DNA of 64,000 nt. It comes from an uncultured Microbacterium sp. Its GTDB lineage: Bacteria > Actinomycetota > Actinomycetes > Actinomycetales > Microbacteriaceae. Of this stretch, positions 36,099 to 44,307 are shown in pieces. Location: positions 62,001-126,000 of the forward strand of contig NZ_CALBRW010000003.1 in assembly GCF_937927635.1 (NCBI RefSeq), read 5' to 3'. Position 1 is the stretch's first letter, and each line of letters starts with the position of its first letter. The position numbers and the translations under genes are program-made. The notes below the pieces were generated by a model. The model did not search any database, was not told the DNA's origin, and saw only the letters and a list, made by a program, of their open reading frames with translations.

Positions 36099-36449
36099 AT
36101 GCTCATCCGACTGGATCCCGACAGCGCTCGTCCGCTGTTCGAACAGATCGCGACTTCGGTTCGCAGCGATGTGCTGGCCGGGCGGCTGCGTCCCGGAGAC
36201 CGGCTCCCTGCCGCGCGCGAAGTGGCGGATGCCCTGGATGTGAATGTCCATACGGCGCTGCGCGCATATCAGGAGCTGCGCGACGAGGGGCTCATCGACC
36301 TGCGTCGCGGGCGGGGGGCCGTGGTCTCGGCATCCGCCGCACCTCTCGCCGCTCTCGCAGAGGACATCGCCGCACTCGTCCATCGCGCGGACGACCTCGG
36401 CGTCAGCCCCGCGACTCTCGCCGCGATCATCAAGGAGATGACGTCATGA
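36099..36449 (+). CDS. YtrA-subfamily GntR regulator
   Basis: A 116-aa repressor with a winged helix-turn-helix (RPLFEQIATSVRSDVLAGRL, LPAAREVADALDVNVHTALRAYQEL) and only a short C-terminal tail, the mark of the YtrA subfamily. These usually control neighbouring membrane or ABC genes. ATG follows GGAGG. Its stop overlaps the start of the DUF1648 gene (ATGA). An inverted-repeat operator lies in the promoter. Confidence 0.92.
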   Translation: MLIRLDPDSARPLFEQIATSVRSDVLAGRLRPGDRLPAAREVADALDVNVHTALRAYQELRDEGLIDLRRGRGAVVSASAAPLAALAEDIAALVHRADDLGVSPATLAAIIKEMTS

Positions 36450-37486
36450 ACGACCGTCCTGCCGAGCAGTCCGTGACCGCACGGCACGCCGGCGATATCA
36501 GGCGCGCTCGCCGTGCACTGATCATCGTCGGCCTGCTGATCCCGGTGGTCCTCACCGCGATCGCCACCGTGCTCATCGCCGTGTGGATTCCGGAGCTGCC
36601 GGATCCGGCGGCCACGCACTGGGGAGTCGGCGGCGTCGACGGCTTCGGCTCCCCGCAGTCGTACCTGTGGATGGCCATCGGCCTGGGCCTCGGCCTGCCG
36701 ATCCTCATGGTCGCCGCTGTGCTCGCCATGGGACGGCATCAGTGGGGCGGCGCCTCGCGCCTGCTCGGCGGCATGGCACTGGGCCTGTCGGGATTCAGTG
36801 CGGTCGTCAACACCGGCTCGGTCGAGGTTCAGCGAGGACTCGCGGATGCTGCGCACGTCGGCCCCGTGTGGCCGATCGTCATCGGCGGCTTCTGCGCGCT
36901 GCTGGTGCTGACCACCATCGGCTGGGCCGTGCAGCCGGATGTGCACCCGACGCTCGGTGCGCCGCTGAAGCCCGCGCACCTCGCGTCGATCTCGGCGGGA
37001 GAGCGCGTGGTCTGGGTGGCCACCGCCTCGATGTCGCGCGTCGCAATGCTGGTGATCGGACTGGTCATCGTTGTCGTCGTGGGCATCACCGCCGTGATGG
37101 TGATGGAGCGGCACGAGGCCTGGTGGATTCCCGTCCTCACGCTCGTGATCATCGGCGCAGCATTCGCGACCTCGGCGTCCTTCAGGGTGCGTGCCGGCGC
37201 CGATGGCCTCTCCGTCCGCTCGCAGGCCGGGTTCCCCCGAGTGCACGTCCCGCTGGACGAGATCACCTCGGTGCGGGCTGTGGACTGCCATCCGTTCGGC
37301 GAGTTCGGCGGCTTCGGCTGGCGGATCGGCCTGGACGGCCGCACCGGCATCGTGCTGCGCACCGGACCCGCGATCGAGGTCGAGCGCCGTGACAAGCGAC
37401 CCCTGGTCGTCACCGTCGATGGAGCGGATGTCGGTGTCGCCACGCTGAACGCGTACCTTGCGCGCAGAACCGAGGAGGGTGAGTGA
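36446..37486 (+). CDS. DUF1648-domain membrane protein
   Basis: A 346-aa membrane protein. The N-terminal DUF1648 part has PELPDPAATHWGVGGVDGFG after the first helix, as in SdpI-like proteins. There are about six helices in all and a cytoplasmic C-terminal PH-like part (about 240-340). The role is unknown; some relatives confer immunity or sense envelope stress. It is coupled to the GntR gene and followed by a CPBP protease gene. Confidence 0.82.
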   Translation: MNDRPAEQSVTARHAGDIRRARRALIIVGLLIPVVLTAIATVLIAVWIPELPDPAATHWGVGGVDGFGSPQSYLWMAIGLGLGLPILMVAAVLAMGRHQWGGASRLLGGMALGLSGFSAVVNTGSVEVQRGLADAAHVGPVWPIVIGGFCALLVLTTIGWAVQPDVHPTLGAPLKPAHLASISAGERVVWVATASMSRVAMLVIGLVIVVVVGITAVMVMERHEAWWIPVLTLVIIGAAFATSASFRVRAGADGLSVRSQAGFPRVHVPLDEITSVRAVDCHPFGEFGGFGWRIGLDGRTGIVLRTGPAIEVERRDKRPLVVTVDGADVGVATLNAYLARRTEEGE

Positions 37487-37487
37487 G

Positions 37488-38468
37488 ATGGCGGACACGA
37501 ACAACGAAGAGCGGATGCCGCGCATCGGCCTGAACGCGATCATCTCCTACGTGGTGATGGCGATGGGCCTGGCCTGGCTGGTGGCGCTGCCGCTGTGGCT
37601 GGGCGACGGCCTGGCGACGCCGGGAGCCGCGCTGCTGCTGCCGGTGATGATGTACGCCCCGGCGGCCGCCGTGCTGATCGTGATGCTGGTGATGCGCCCG
37701 GTGCCCAAGGGACAGCGGCTGAGATTCCTGGGCATGTGGCCGCTACGGCCTGCCAAGCGCGTGGTCTGGATGAGCGTGATCGCCGTGTTCGGCGCGTTCG
37801 CGGTGGTGCTTCTCGCGCTCGCGATCGCCGCGCTGTCCGGATGGATCACCCTCGACCTGGTGGGCTTCTCCGGCTACCGGGAGATGCTGAAGGCGGCCCT
37901 TCCCGCGGGTGTGGAGCTGCCGCCCCTCGGACTGCTGGTGCTCGCGCAGCTGATCGCGATCCCGTTCGCCGCCGTCACGATCAACGCGCTCGCCGCCTTC
38001 GGCGAAGAGCTGGGCTGGCGCGGCTTCCTGGTTCCGGCGCTGCGGCAGTACGGCACCTGGACGGCGCTGCTGGTCAGTGGCGCGATCTGGGGCCTGTGGC
38101 ACGCTCCGGTCATCCTGCTCGGTTACAACTTCGGGCGCACCGACATCACCGGTGTGCTGCTGATGACCGGCGGATGCATCGCGTGGGGCGTGCTGCTGGG
38201 ATTCCTGCGGTTGCGTTCGGGCTCGCTGTGGCCGGCGGTCTTCGCGCATGGCGCGCTGAACGCCTCGGCGGGGCTGCCGCTGGTGCTCTACGCCGCGGGC
38301 ACGCGCGTCGAACCCGCGCTCTCGCTTGCTCTGGGCGTCTCCGGTTGGATCGCGTGCGCGGTGGTCGTGGTCGTCCTGCTGCTGACCGGCCAGTTCCGCA
38401 GGCAGCCCGCACTGGCCGCACCACGGCCGAAGCCCACGCCTCCCGCGCCTCCTGCATCCACGCCGTGA
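37488..38468 (+). CDS. CPBP-family intramembrane glutamic endopeptidase
   Basis: A 326-aa membrane protein with about eight helices. The Abi/CAAX (CPBP) motifs are present: FGEELGWRGFLVPAL (EExxxR), GLWHAPVIL and FAHGALNA. The C-terminal tail is Pro/Ala-rich. It starts one base after the DUF1648 gene in the GntR operon. Substrates are unknown; relatives process prenylated proteins or give bacteriocin immunity. Confidence 0.9.
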   Translation: MADTNNEERMPRIGLNAIISYVVMAMGLAWLVALPLWLGDGLATPGAALLLPVMMYAPAAAVLIVMLVMRPVPKGQRLRFLGMWPLRPAKRVVWMSVIAVFGAFAVVLLALAIAALSGWITLDLVGFSGYREMLKAALPAGVELPPLGLLVLAQLIAIPFAAVTINALAAFGEELGWRGFLVPALRQYGTWTALLVSGAIWGLWHAPVILLGYNFGRTDITGVLLMTGGCIAWGVLLGFLRLRSGSLWPAVFAHGALNASAGLPLVLYAAGTRVEPALSLALGVSGWIACAVVVVVLLLTGQFRRQPALAAPRPKPTPPAPPASTP

Positions 38469-38476
38469 CGATCAGC

Positions 38477-38554
38477 CGAGACCCCTCATGATCGTCGAAA
38501 CCCCTCATGAATTGTGCAACTCACGAGGGGTCTCGACAGTCACGAGGGGTCTCG
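38477..38554. terminator. Double GAGACCCCTC terminator
   Basis: Two left arms (CGAGACCCCTC at 38477-38487; CGAAACCCCTC at 38496-38506) and two right arms (CGAGGGGTCTCG at 38524-38535 and 38543-38554) can form nested or alternative hairpins. It is the same family as at 27.8 kb. It separates the GntR operon from eno. Confidence 0.8.
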
Positions 38555-38696
38555 GGGCGTTGAGTGGTCGGCTGTCGGGGGCGAGTGGGCGCGTGGAGCG
38601 CGAAACACCTCGGAGCGCCGGATGCCGGATGACTAGACTGAACGGCGGATCGACGTCGCTCCACATCCCCTTCCCTCCCTGAAAAGGAGCACACCC

Positions 38697-39977
38697 GTGG
38701 CACTGATCGAGGCTGTAGGCGCACGCGAGATTCTGGACTCGCGTGGAAACCCGACCGTCGAGGTGGAGGTGCTGCTCGACGACGGCATCGTCCAGCGCGC
38801 GGCCGTCCCCTCCGGCGCATCCACCGGAGCATTCGAGGCATACGAGCTGCGCGACGGCGACAAGAGCCGCTACGGCGGCAAGGGCGTGCTGAAGGCCGTC
38901 GAGGCCGTCATCGATGAGCTCGGCCCGGCCATCGAGGGCGAGGAGGCGAGCGAGCAGCGCGTCATCGACGAGATCCTCATCGGCGTCGACGGCACCGACA
39001 ACAAGAAGCGCGTCGGCGCCAACGCCATCCTCGGCGTCAGCCTGGCCGTGGCCAAGGCCGCCGCCGACTCGGCCGACCTGCCGCTGTTCCGCTACCTGGG
39101 CGGCCCCAACGCGCACCTGCTGCCCGTCCCGCTGTTCAACGTCATCAACGGCGGCGAGCACGCCGACAACGGCATCGACTTCCAGGAGTACTTCCTGGCA
39201 CCGATCGGTGCCGACACCTACTCCGAGTCGCTGCGCTGGGGCGTGGAGACCTACCACGTGCTCAAGAGCGAGCTGAAGGCCGCCGGCTTCAACACCGGCC
39301 TCGGTGACGAGGGCGGCTTCGCGCCCGACCTGCCCAGCAACCGCGAGGGCCTGGACTTCCTGCTCAAGGCCATCGAGAAGGCCGGCTTCACCCCGGGCAA
39401 GGACATCGCCGTGGGCCTGGACGTCGCCGCCACCGAGTTCTTCAGCGACGGCGTCTACCACGTCGAGGGTCAGAAGCGCACGGCCGCCGAGCTCATCGAG
39501 TACTTCGAGGGCCTGGTCCGCGACTTCCCGATCGTCACCATCGAGGATGCCCTCGCCGAAGACGACTGGGACAACTGGAAGGCGCTCACCGACGCACTGG
39601 GCTCCAGGGTGCAGCTGGTCGGCGACGACCTGTTCGTCACCAACCCGCAGCGCCTCGCCGACGGCATCAAGCGCGGCGTGGCCAACTCGCTGCTGGTCAA
39701 GGTCAACCAGATCGGCACGCTCACCGAGACCTTCGACGCCGTCAACCTCGCGCACCGCTCGGGCTACACCACGATGCTCTCGCACCGCTCCGGTGAGACC
39801 GAGGACACCACGATCGCCGATCTCGCGGTCGCCGTGAACTCGGGTCAGATCAAGACCGGTGCGCCCGCCCGCAGCGAGCGCGTCGCGAAGTACAATCAGC
39901 TTCTGCGCATCGAGGAGGAGCTGGGGGATGCTGCGGTCTTCGCCGGCCGTTCGGCCTTCCCGCGCTTCCAGGCCTGA
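38697..39977 (+). CDS. eno: Enolase
   Basis: A 426-aa glycolytic enzyme converting 2-phosphoglycerate to PEP. Conserved parts include ILDSRGNPTVEVEV, VPSGASTGAFEA, the metal-site NVINGGEHADNG, IEDALAEDDWDNW and MLSHRSGETED. GTG start after AAGGAG. It begins the conserved actinobacterial order eno-ftsB-DUF501. It supplies PEP for the pckG/ppc node. Confidence 0.98.
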   Translation: MALIEAVGAREILDSRGNPTVEVEVLLDDGIVQRAAVPSGASTGAFEAYELRDGDKSRYGGKGVLKAVEAVIDELGPAIEGEEASEQRVIDEILIGVDGTDNKKRVGANAILGVSLAVAKAAADSADLPLFRYLGGPNAHLLPVPLFNVINGGEHADNGIDFQEYFLAPIGADTYSESLRWGVETYHVLKSELKAAGFNTGLGDEGGFAPDLPSNREGLDFLLKAIEKAGFTPGKDIAVGLDVAATEFFSDGVYHVEGQKRTAAELIEYFEGLVRDFPIVTIEDALAEDDWDNWKALTDALGSRVQLVGDDLFVTNPQRLADGIKRGVANSLLVKVNQIGTLTETFDAVNLAHRSGYTTMLSHRSGETEDTTIADLAVAVNSGQIKTGAPARSERVAKYNQLLRIEEELGDAAVFAGRSAFPRFQA

Positions 39978-40020
39978 TCAGGAGATCTGAGCGCACAGAC
40001 AGCACGACGAAGGGGGAGAG

Positions 40021-40563
40021 GTGGCACGACGACCTGCTCCCCCTTCGGCGTCCCCGAGGGCACGCGAGTCCCACGACCGGCAGTCGACCCGGCGCATGCC
40101 GAGGGAGCACCCCCAGGCATCCCGTGCCGTCGACGTGCGGGAGTGGGCCGGCGGCATCCGCCTCTCGGCGTTCGCCGTGATCATGCTCTCTCTCGTCGTG
40201 CTCGGCACCTGGGTGCTGGTGCCGTCCATCGGCACGTATCTCGGGCAGCGGCAGCAGATCGCCGCTCTCGAGCACTCGGTGCAGGTGACTCAGGATCAGA
40301 TCGATGCGCTGAAGCAGGAGAAGGCGCGCTGGGGCGACCCCGCCTACATCACCACGCAGGCGCGCGAACGGCTGTACTACGTCAAGCCCGGCGAGGTCGT
40401 CTACCTCGTCGACAACGATCTGGATCCTGCGGAGATCCCGCCCGAGCAGAAGGCCGTCAGCGACAAGCTCCAGGAGAGCGGCGCCGACTGGATGCCGCAG
40501 CTGCTGCGCAGCATCACCTCCGCCGGGATGGCGAAGACCGCGTCGGTCGCACCGGCGCGCTGA
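40021..40563 (+). CDS. FtsB/DivIC-type septum formation initiator
   Basis: A 180-aa bitopic membrane protein: a basic, proline-rich cytoplasmic N-terminus, one helix near residues 49-70, and a coiled coil (QRQQIAALEHSVQVTQDQ and on) followed by RWGDPAYITTQARERLYYVKPGE, typical of FtsB/DivIC. It helps recruit the divisome. GTG follows GGGGGAGAG. It lies between eno and DUF501, its usual place in actinobacteria. Confidence 0.93.
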   Translation: MARRPAPPSASPRARESHDRQSTRRMPREHPQASRAVDVREWAGGIRLSAFAVIMLSLVVLGTWVLVPSIGTYLGQRQQIAALEHSVQVTQDQIDALKQEKARWGDPAYITTQARERLYYVKPGEVVYLVDNDLDPAEIPPEQKAVSDKLQESGADWMPQLLRSITSAGMAKTASVAPAR

Positions 40564-40611
40564 CACCGCGCACTGGGGCATCACACAGGCCGCGCCCCGT
40601 ACGCTGGTGAC

Positions 40612-41145
40612 GTGACGACCCCGCCCTTCCCGACACCCACCGCCGCTGAGATCGCCGTCGTGTCGGATCAGCTCGGACGCACGGCCCGCGGGGTCGTCGG
40701 CATCGCCGCGCGCTGCGTGTGCGGCAACCCGACCGTCGTGGCCACGGCGCCGCGCCTGGACGACGGTTCGCCGTTCCCCACGTTCTACTACCTGACCCAC
40801 CCGGCCGCCACCGCTGCGATGTCGACGCTGGAGGCGGAGCAGGTGATGCCCGAGCTGGCCGCCCTGCTGGAGGACGAGGACGTCGCCTCCGCGTACCTCG
40901 CCGCTCATCGCGCGTACCTCGCCGACCGCGCGCAGTTCGGCGACGTGCCCGAGATCGACGGCGTGTCCGCCGGTGGAATGCCCACCCGCGTGAAGTGCCT
41001 GCACGCCCTGGCAGGGCACGCCCTGGCCGCCGGGACCGGTGTCAACCCCATCGGCGATGCCGCGCTCGCCCGCGCCGCATGGTCGCCCGAACGATGCGCG
41101 TGCGCGCACCCCGGCGCTGCGCTCTCGGCGGTCGACGCGGGATGA
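40612..41145 (+). CDS. DUF501 protein
   Basis: A 177-aa protein of the actinobacterial DUF501 family. Marks are RCVCGNPTVVATAPRLDDG, PFPTFYYLTHPAA and RVKCLHALAGHALAAG, with several cysteines and histidines. The function is unknown. GTG start with TACGCT (40600-40605) exactly 6 nt upstream suggests a leaderless mRNA. Its end overlaps the S8 protease start (ATGA). In many actinobacteria a ppx phosphatase gene follows here. Confidence 0.92.
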   Translation: MTTPPFPTPTAAEIAVVSDQLGRTARGVVGIAARCVCGNPTVVATAPRLDDGSPFPTFYYLTHPAATAAMSTLEAEQVMPELAALLEDEDVASAYLAAHRAYLADRAQFGDVPEIDGVSAGGMPTRVKCLHALAGHALAAGTGVNPIGDAALARAAWSPERCACAHPGAALSAVDAG

Positions 41146-42509
41146 GTCTGCGCCGGATGCTGTCGCGTGTCGCCGTGTGCACGGCGGTGGCGGCATCTGT
41201 GGCGCTGGCCGCGGCACCCGCGATGGCCGCGCCGGCCGCTCCGGCACCGCCTGCGGCTCCGGCCGAGGCGACGCCGACGCCGCAGGCTACCGCTCCCGTG
41301 CCCGACGATGCGAATGATCCCGTTCGCTCCCAGGAGTACTGGCTGGATGCGTCGCACATCCGCGATGCCTGGCGGACGACCCTCGGTGAGGGAGTCACGA
41401 TCGCCGTGCTCGACACCGGCATCGGCGCCGCGGGCGGCGCCTTCGGGAATTCGGTCGTCGGCGGCATCGACATGTCCGGCGTCGGATCGAAGGACGGACG
41501 CACGCCGGTCGGCGTGATCAACAGCGATCACGGCACGCTCGTCGCATCCACCGCCGCGGCGCCGGGGAAGGCCGACGGGACAGGTCTGATCGGCGTGGCG
41601 CCCCGCGCCGAACTGCTGTCGGTGTCGCTGGGCTTCCCCGGATCCTCGTCGACGGTGCCGTTCAGCGAGCAGGTCGCCAAGGGCATGAGATGGGCTGTCG
41701 ACCACGGCGCCGACGTGATCAACCTGTCGTTCACCACCAACACCCTCGACTGGGACCCCAGCTGGGACGACGCGTTCCTGTATGCCTACGAGCACGACGT
41801 GGTCGTGGTCGTGGCCGCGGGCAACAGGGGCAGCGGCACCTCCATCGTCGGTGCTCCGGCGACCATCCCCGGGGTGCTCACGGTCGGCGGCGTCGGCAAG
41901 GACGGCGTCGTCAGCCGCGAGGCATCCACGCAGGGCATCACGATCGGCGTGATGGCGCCCAGCGAGCAGCTGCTGGGACTGACGGCCGACGGCACGGTGG
42001 TGGGCTGGGAGGGGACCAGCGGTGCGGCGCCGATCGTGGCCGGGGCCGCGGCCCTCGTACGGGCCGCTCACCCGGGCATCAGTGCGGATGACGTCATAAA
42101 TAGACTCATCCGCACGGCCGTGCGCGTTCCCGGCATGACGCGGACGCCCGACGTGCAGTACGGCTACGGGCTGCTGGACGTGAACGCCGCGGTCACGGCA
42201 TCCGTGCCGCACGTCACGACCAACCCGATGGGAGATCTGAAGGACTGGATCCGGGTGTACCGGCGTGCGGCATCGCCGACGGACCCGACGCCGGTTGCCA
42301 CCTCGACACCCGTCGCGATCGCTCCGCTGCCGCCCGCGGACCGCCCCAGTGAGCCCGGATCGCCCCTGCTGCCGACCGCCGAGACGCTCCGGTACGGTAC
42401 TCTGCCGCTCCTCGCCCTCACTGTGCCTGGTATTGTGATAGCGCTTGGCGTCACCGCAGCTGCCCGGCGCATCCGAATGGAGCGCGGTAGACGCACTCCC
42501 ACACCCTGA
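41142..42509 (+). CDS. Membrane-anchored subtilisin-like (S8) protease
   Basis: A 455-aa secreted serine protease. A Sec signal peptide covers about residues 1-29 (ends AMAAPAA). The catalytic triad is Asp91 in VLDTGIG, His130 in SDHGTLVAS and Ser293 in GTSGAAP. A Pro-rich stretch and one C-terminal helix (about 425-445) with basic residues anchor it outside the membrane, as in mycosins, though no type VII genes are here. It occupies the slot usually held by ppx. Confidence 0.92.
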   Translation: MSLRRMLSRVAVCTAVAASVALAAAPAMAAPAAPAPPAAPAEATPTPQATAPVPDDANDPVRSQEYWLDASHIRDAWRTTLGEGVTIAVLDTGIGAAGGAFGNSVVGGIDMSGVGSKDGRTPVGVINSDHGTLVASTAAAPGKADGTGLIGVAPRAELLSVSLGFPGSSSTVPFSEQVAKGMRWAVDHGADVINLSFTTNTLDWDPSWDDAFLYAYEHDVVVVVAAGNRGSGTSIVGAPATIPGVLTVGGVGKDGVVSREASTQGITIGVMAPSEQLLGLTADGTVVGWEGTSGAAPIVAGAAALVRAAHPGISADDVINRLIRTAVRVPGMTRTPDVQYGYGLLDVNAAVTASVPHVTTNPMGDLKDWIRVYRRAASPTDPTPVATSTPVAIAPLPPADRPSEPGSPLLPTAETLRYGTLPLLALTVPGIVIALGVTAAARRIRMERGRRTPTP

Positions 42510-42529
42510 CGACGAGGAGTTGTCCCCCT

Positions 42530-44089
42530 GTGCCTCAGAACAGCACTGCACCCCGCATTCTGATTGTCGGTGGAGGCTACGCAGGTTTCTACACCGCATG
42601 GAAGCTCGAGAAGCACCTCCGCCGAGGTGAGGCCGACGTGACGATGGTGGACCCGCTGCCGTACATGACGTACCAGCCGTTCCTGCCGGAGGTGGCTGCC
42701 GGCTCCATCGAGCCCCGGCACGCCGTGGTGGCGCACCGCCGCCACCTCAAGCGCACCAACGTGATCAGTGCGAAGGTCACCGGCATCGACCACGCGAACA
42801 AGGTCGCGACGATCACACCGTCGGTGGGGGAGCCGTACGAGTTCGCGTACGACCAGATCGTCGTCACTGCCGGCGCCGTCTCGCGCACCTTCCCGATCCC
42901 CGGCATCGCCGACAACGCGATCGGGCTGAAGACCATCGAAGAGGCCGTCGCCGTGCGCGACAAGCTGCTGTCGAACTTCGACAAGGCCGCCGCCATCCCC
43001 GCCGGCCCCGAGCGCGACCGCCTGCTGAGCGTCGTCGTCGTGGGCGGCGGCTTCGCCGGCATCGAGGCATTCGCCGAGCTGCGCTCGTTCGCCTCCGCGC
43101 TGGTGGCGAAGTACCCGCAGCTGGCCTTCGAGGACACGCACTTCCACCTCATCGAGGCGATGGGCCGCATCATGCCCGAGGTCTCGCTGGCCACCAGCGA
43201 GTGGGTCCTGAAGGACCTCGCCAAGCGCGGCGCGAACGTGCACCTCGACACCCAGGTCACCGGCGCTGTCGACGGCAACGTCGAGCTCTCCACGGGTGAG
43301 GTCATCCCGACCGACCTGATCGTGTGGACGGCCGGCGTCATGGCCAACCCCACCGTGGTGCGCGGCAGCGACCTGCCGACCGAGCCGCGCGGGCGCATCA
43401 AGGTGCAGGCCGACCTGCGTGTCATCCAGGAGGACGGCGCGATCGTCGCCGACGCCTGGGCGTGCGGCGACATCGCTCAGGTTCCCGACAAGACCGGCGG
43501 CCTGCCCGACGGGTCCTGCGTGCCGAACGCTCAGCACGCCGTCCGCCAGGCCAAGCTGCTGGCGAAGAACCTCGTCGCGGTCCTGCGCGGTGAGAGCCCC
43601 AAGGAGTACTTCCACAAGAACCTGGGCGCCGTGGCCGGTCTCGGCCTCTACAACGGCGTGTTCCAGTCCGGCAAGATCGCGCTGAAGGGCTTCGTCGCCT
43701 GGCTCGCACACCGCGGCTACCACGGCCTGGCCATGCCCAGCTGGGAGCGCAAGTGGCGCGTGCTGGGTGACTGGTGGCACAACCTGTGGCTGGGTCGCGA
43801 CATCGTGAGCCTGCAGGCCGTCCAGCACCCGCGCGACGTGTTCGAGCAGTTCGCCGCGCGCCCCCGTCCGGCTGCTGCCGCACCTGCTGAGCCCGCCAAG
43901 CCCGCTGCCGAGAAGGCTGAGCCGGCCAAGCCGGCCGCGGAGAAGGCCGCGCCGAAGGCGGATGCCGTGAAGCGGCGTACTGAGCGAGCGGAGCGAGACG
44001 AAGTGAAGCCCGCTGCCAAGAAGCCGGCCGCGAAGAAGGCTCCCGCCAAGAAGACCGCTGCGAAGGAAGAGGCTCCGGCCAAGGCCTGA
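42530..44089 (+). CDS. ndh: Type II NADH dehydrogenase with long Lys/Ala-rich tail
   Basis: A 519-aa peripheral flavoprotein that passes electrons from NADH to quinone without pumping protons. It has the FAD fold (ILIVGGGYAGFYTAWKLE), the NAD fold (VVVVGGGFAGIEAFAEL) and the C-terminal FAD contact (WACGDIAQVPD). From about residue 445 a 75-residue tail of Ala, Lys, Pro and Glu repeats follows, like histone H1 tails; part of it is encoded by REP-like DNA (43981-44002). GTG follows GAGGAG. It could feed cytochrome bd. Confidence 0.94.
   Translation: MPQNSTAPRILIVGGGYAGFYTAWKLEKHLRRGEADVTMVDPLPYMTYQPFLPEVAAGSIEPRHAVVAHRRHLKRTNVISAKVTGIDHANKVATITPSVGEPYEFAYDQIVVTAGAVSRTFPIPGIADNAIGLKTIEEAVAVRDKLLSNFDKAAAIPAGPERDRLLSVVVVGGGFAGIEAFAELRSFASALVAKYPQLAFEDTHFHLIEAMGRIMPEVSLATSEWVLKDLAKRGANVHLDTQVTGAVDGNVELSTGEVIPTDLIVWTAGVMANPTVVRGSDLPTEPRGRIKVQADLRVIQEDGAIVADAWACGDIAQVPDKTGGLPDGSCVPNAQHAVRQAKLLAKNLVAVLRGESPKEYFHKNLGAVAGLGLYNGVFQSGKIALKGFVAWLAHRGYHGLAMPSWERKWRVLGDWWHNLWLGRDIVSLQAVQHPRDVFEQFAARPRPAAAAPAEPAKPAAEKAEPAKPAAEKAAPKADAVKRRTERAERDEVKPAAKKPAAKKAPAKKTAAKEEAPAKA
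43981..44002. repeat. REP-like element inside ndh
   Basis: TGAGCGAGCGGAGCGAGACGAA in two halves (TGAGCGAGCG / GAGCGAGACGAA) relates to the element in mazG at 33808-33840. It is read in frame as TERAERDE in the C-terminal tail of Ndh. Confidence 0.65.
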
Positions 44090-44107
44090 GCCCCGCACCC
44101 GCGAGAG

Positions 44108-44136
44108 GGGCCCGCTCGAGATCCTCGAGCGGGCCC
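44108..44136 (+). terminator. Strong terminator after ndh
   Basis: GGGCCCGCTCGAG (44108-44120) and CTCGAGCGGGCCC (44124-44136) form a perfect 13-bp stem with a 3-nt loop, followed by TTCGTCGT. It ends ndh and faces the tRNA on the other strand. Confidence 0.9.
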
Positions 44137-44149
44137 TTCGTCGTGTGAG

Positions 44150-44222
44150 TGCCCCCACCGGGATTCGAACCCGGACTGAAGCGTGTTTAAGACGCCTGCC
44201 TCTGCCGTTGGGCTATGGGGGC
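44150..44222 (-). tRNA. tRNA with anticodon UAA (Leu by codon)
   Basis: The 73-nt minus-strand sequence folds as a cloverleaf. GCCCCCA pairs with TGGGGGC in the acceptor stem, GGCGT/ACGCT closes the loop CTTAAAC (anticodon TAA after the conserved T33), and CCGGG-TTCGAAT-CCCGG is the T arm. The discriminator base is A and no CCA is encoded. The anticodon reads UUA leucine codons. The variable loop is only 5 nt, whereas normal tRNA-Leu has a long variable arm, so its amino acid identity deserves a check. Confidence 0.88.
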
Positions 44223-44307
44223 CCGTCGGCCAGCCTAGCCGCGCACGCCTGGTGAACCCGGTGTCAATGAGGGCGACTCCGAGTCCCGGACCACATAGGG
44301 TGGGGGT

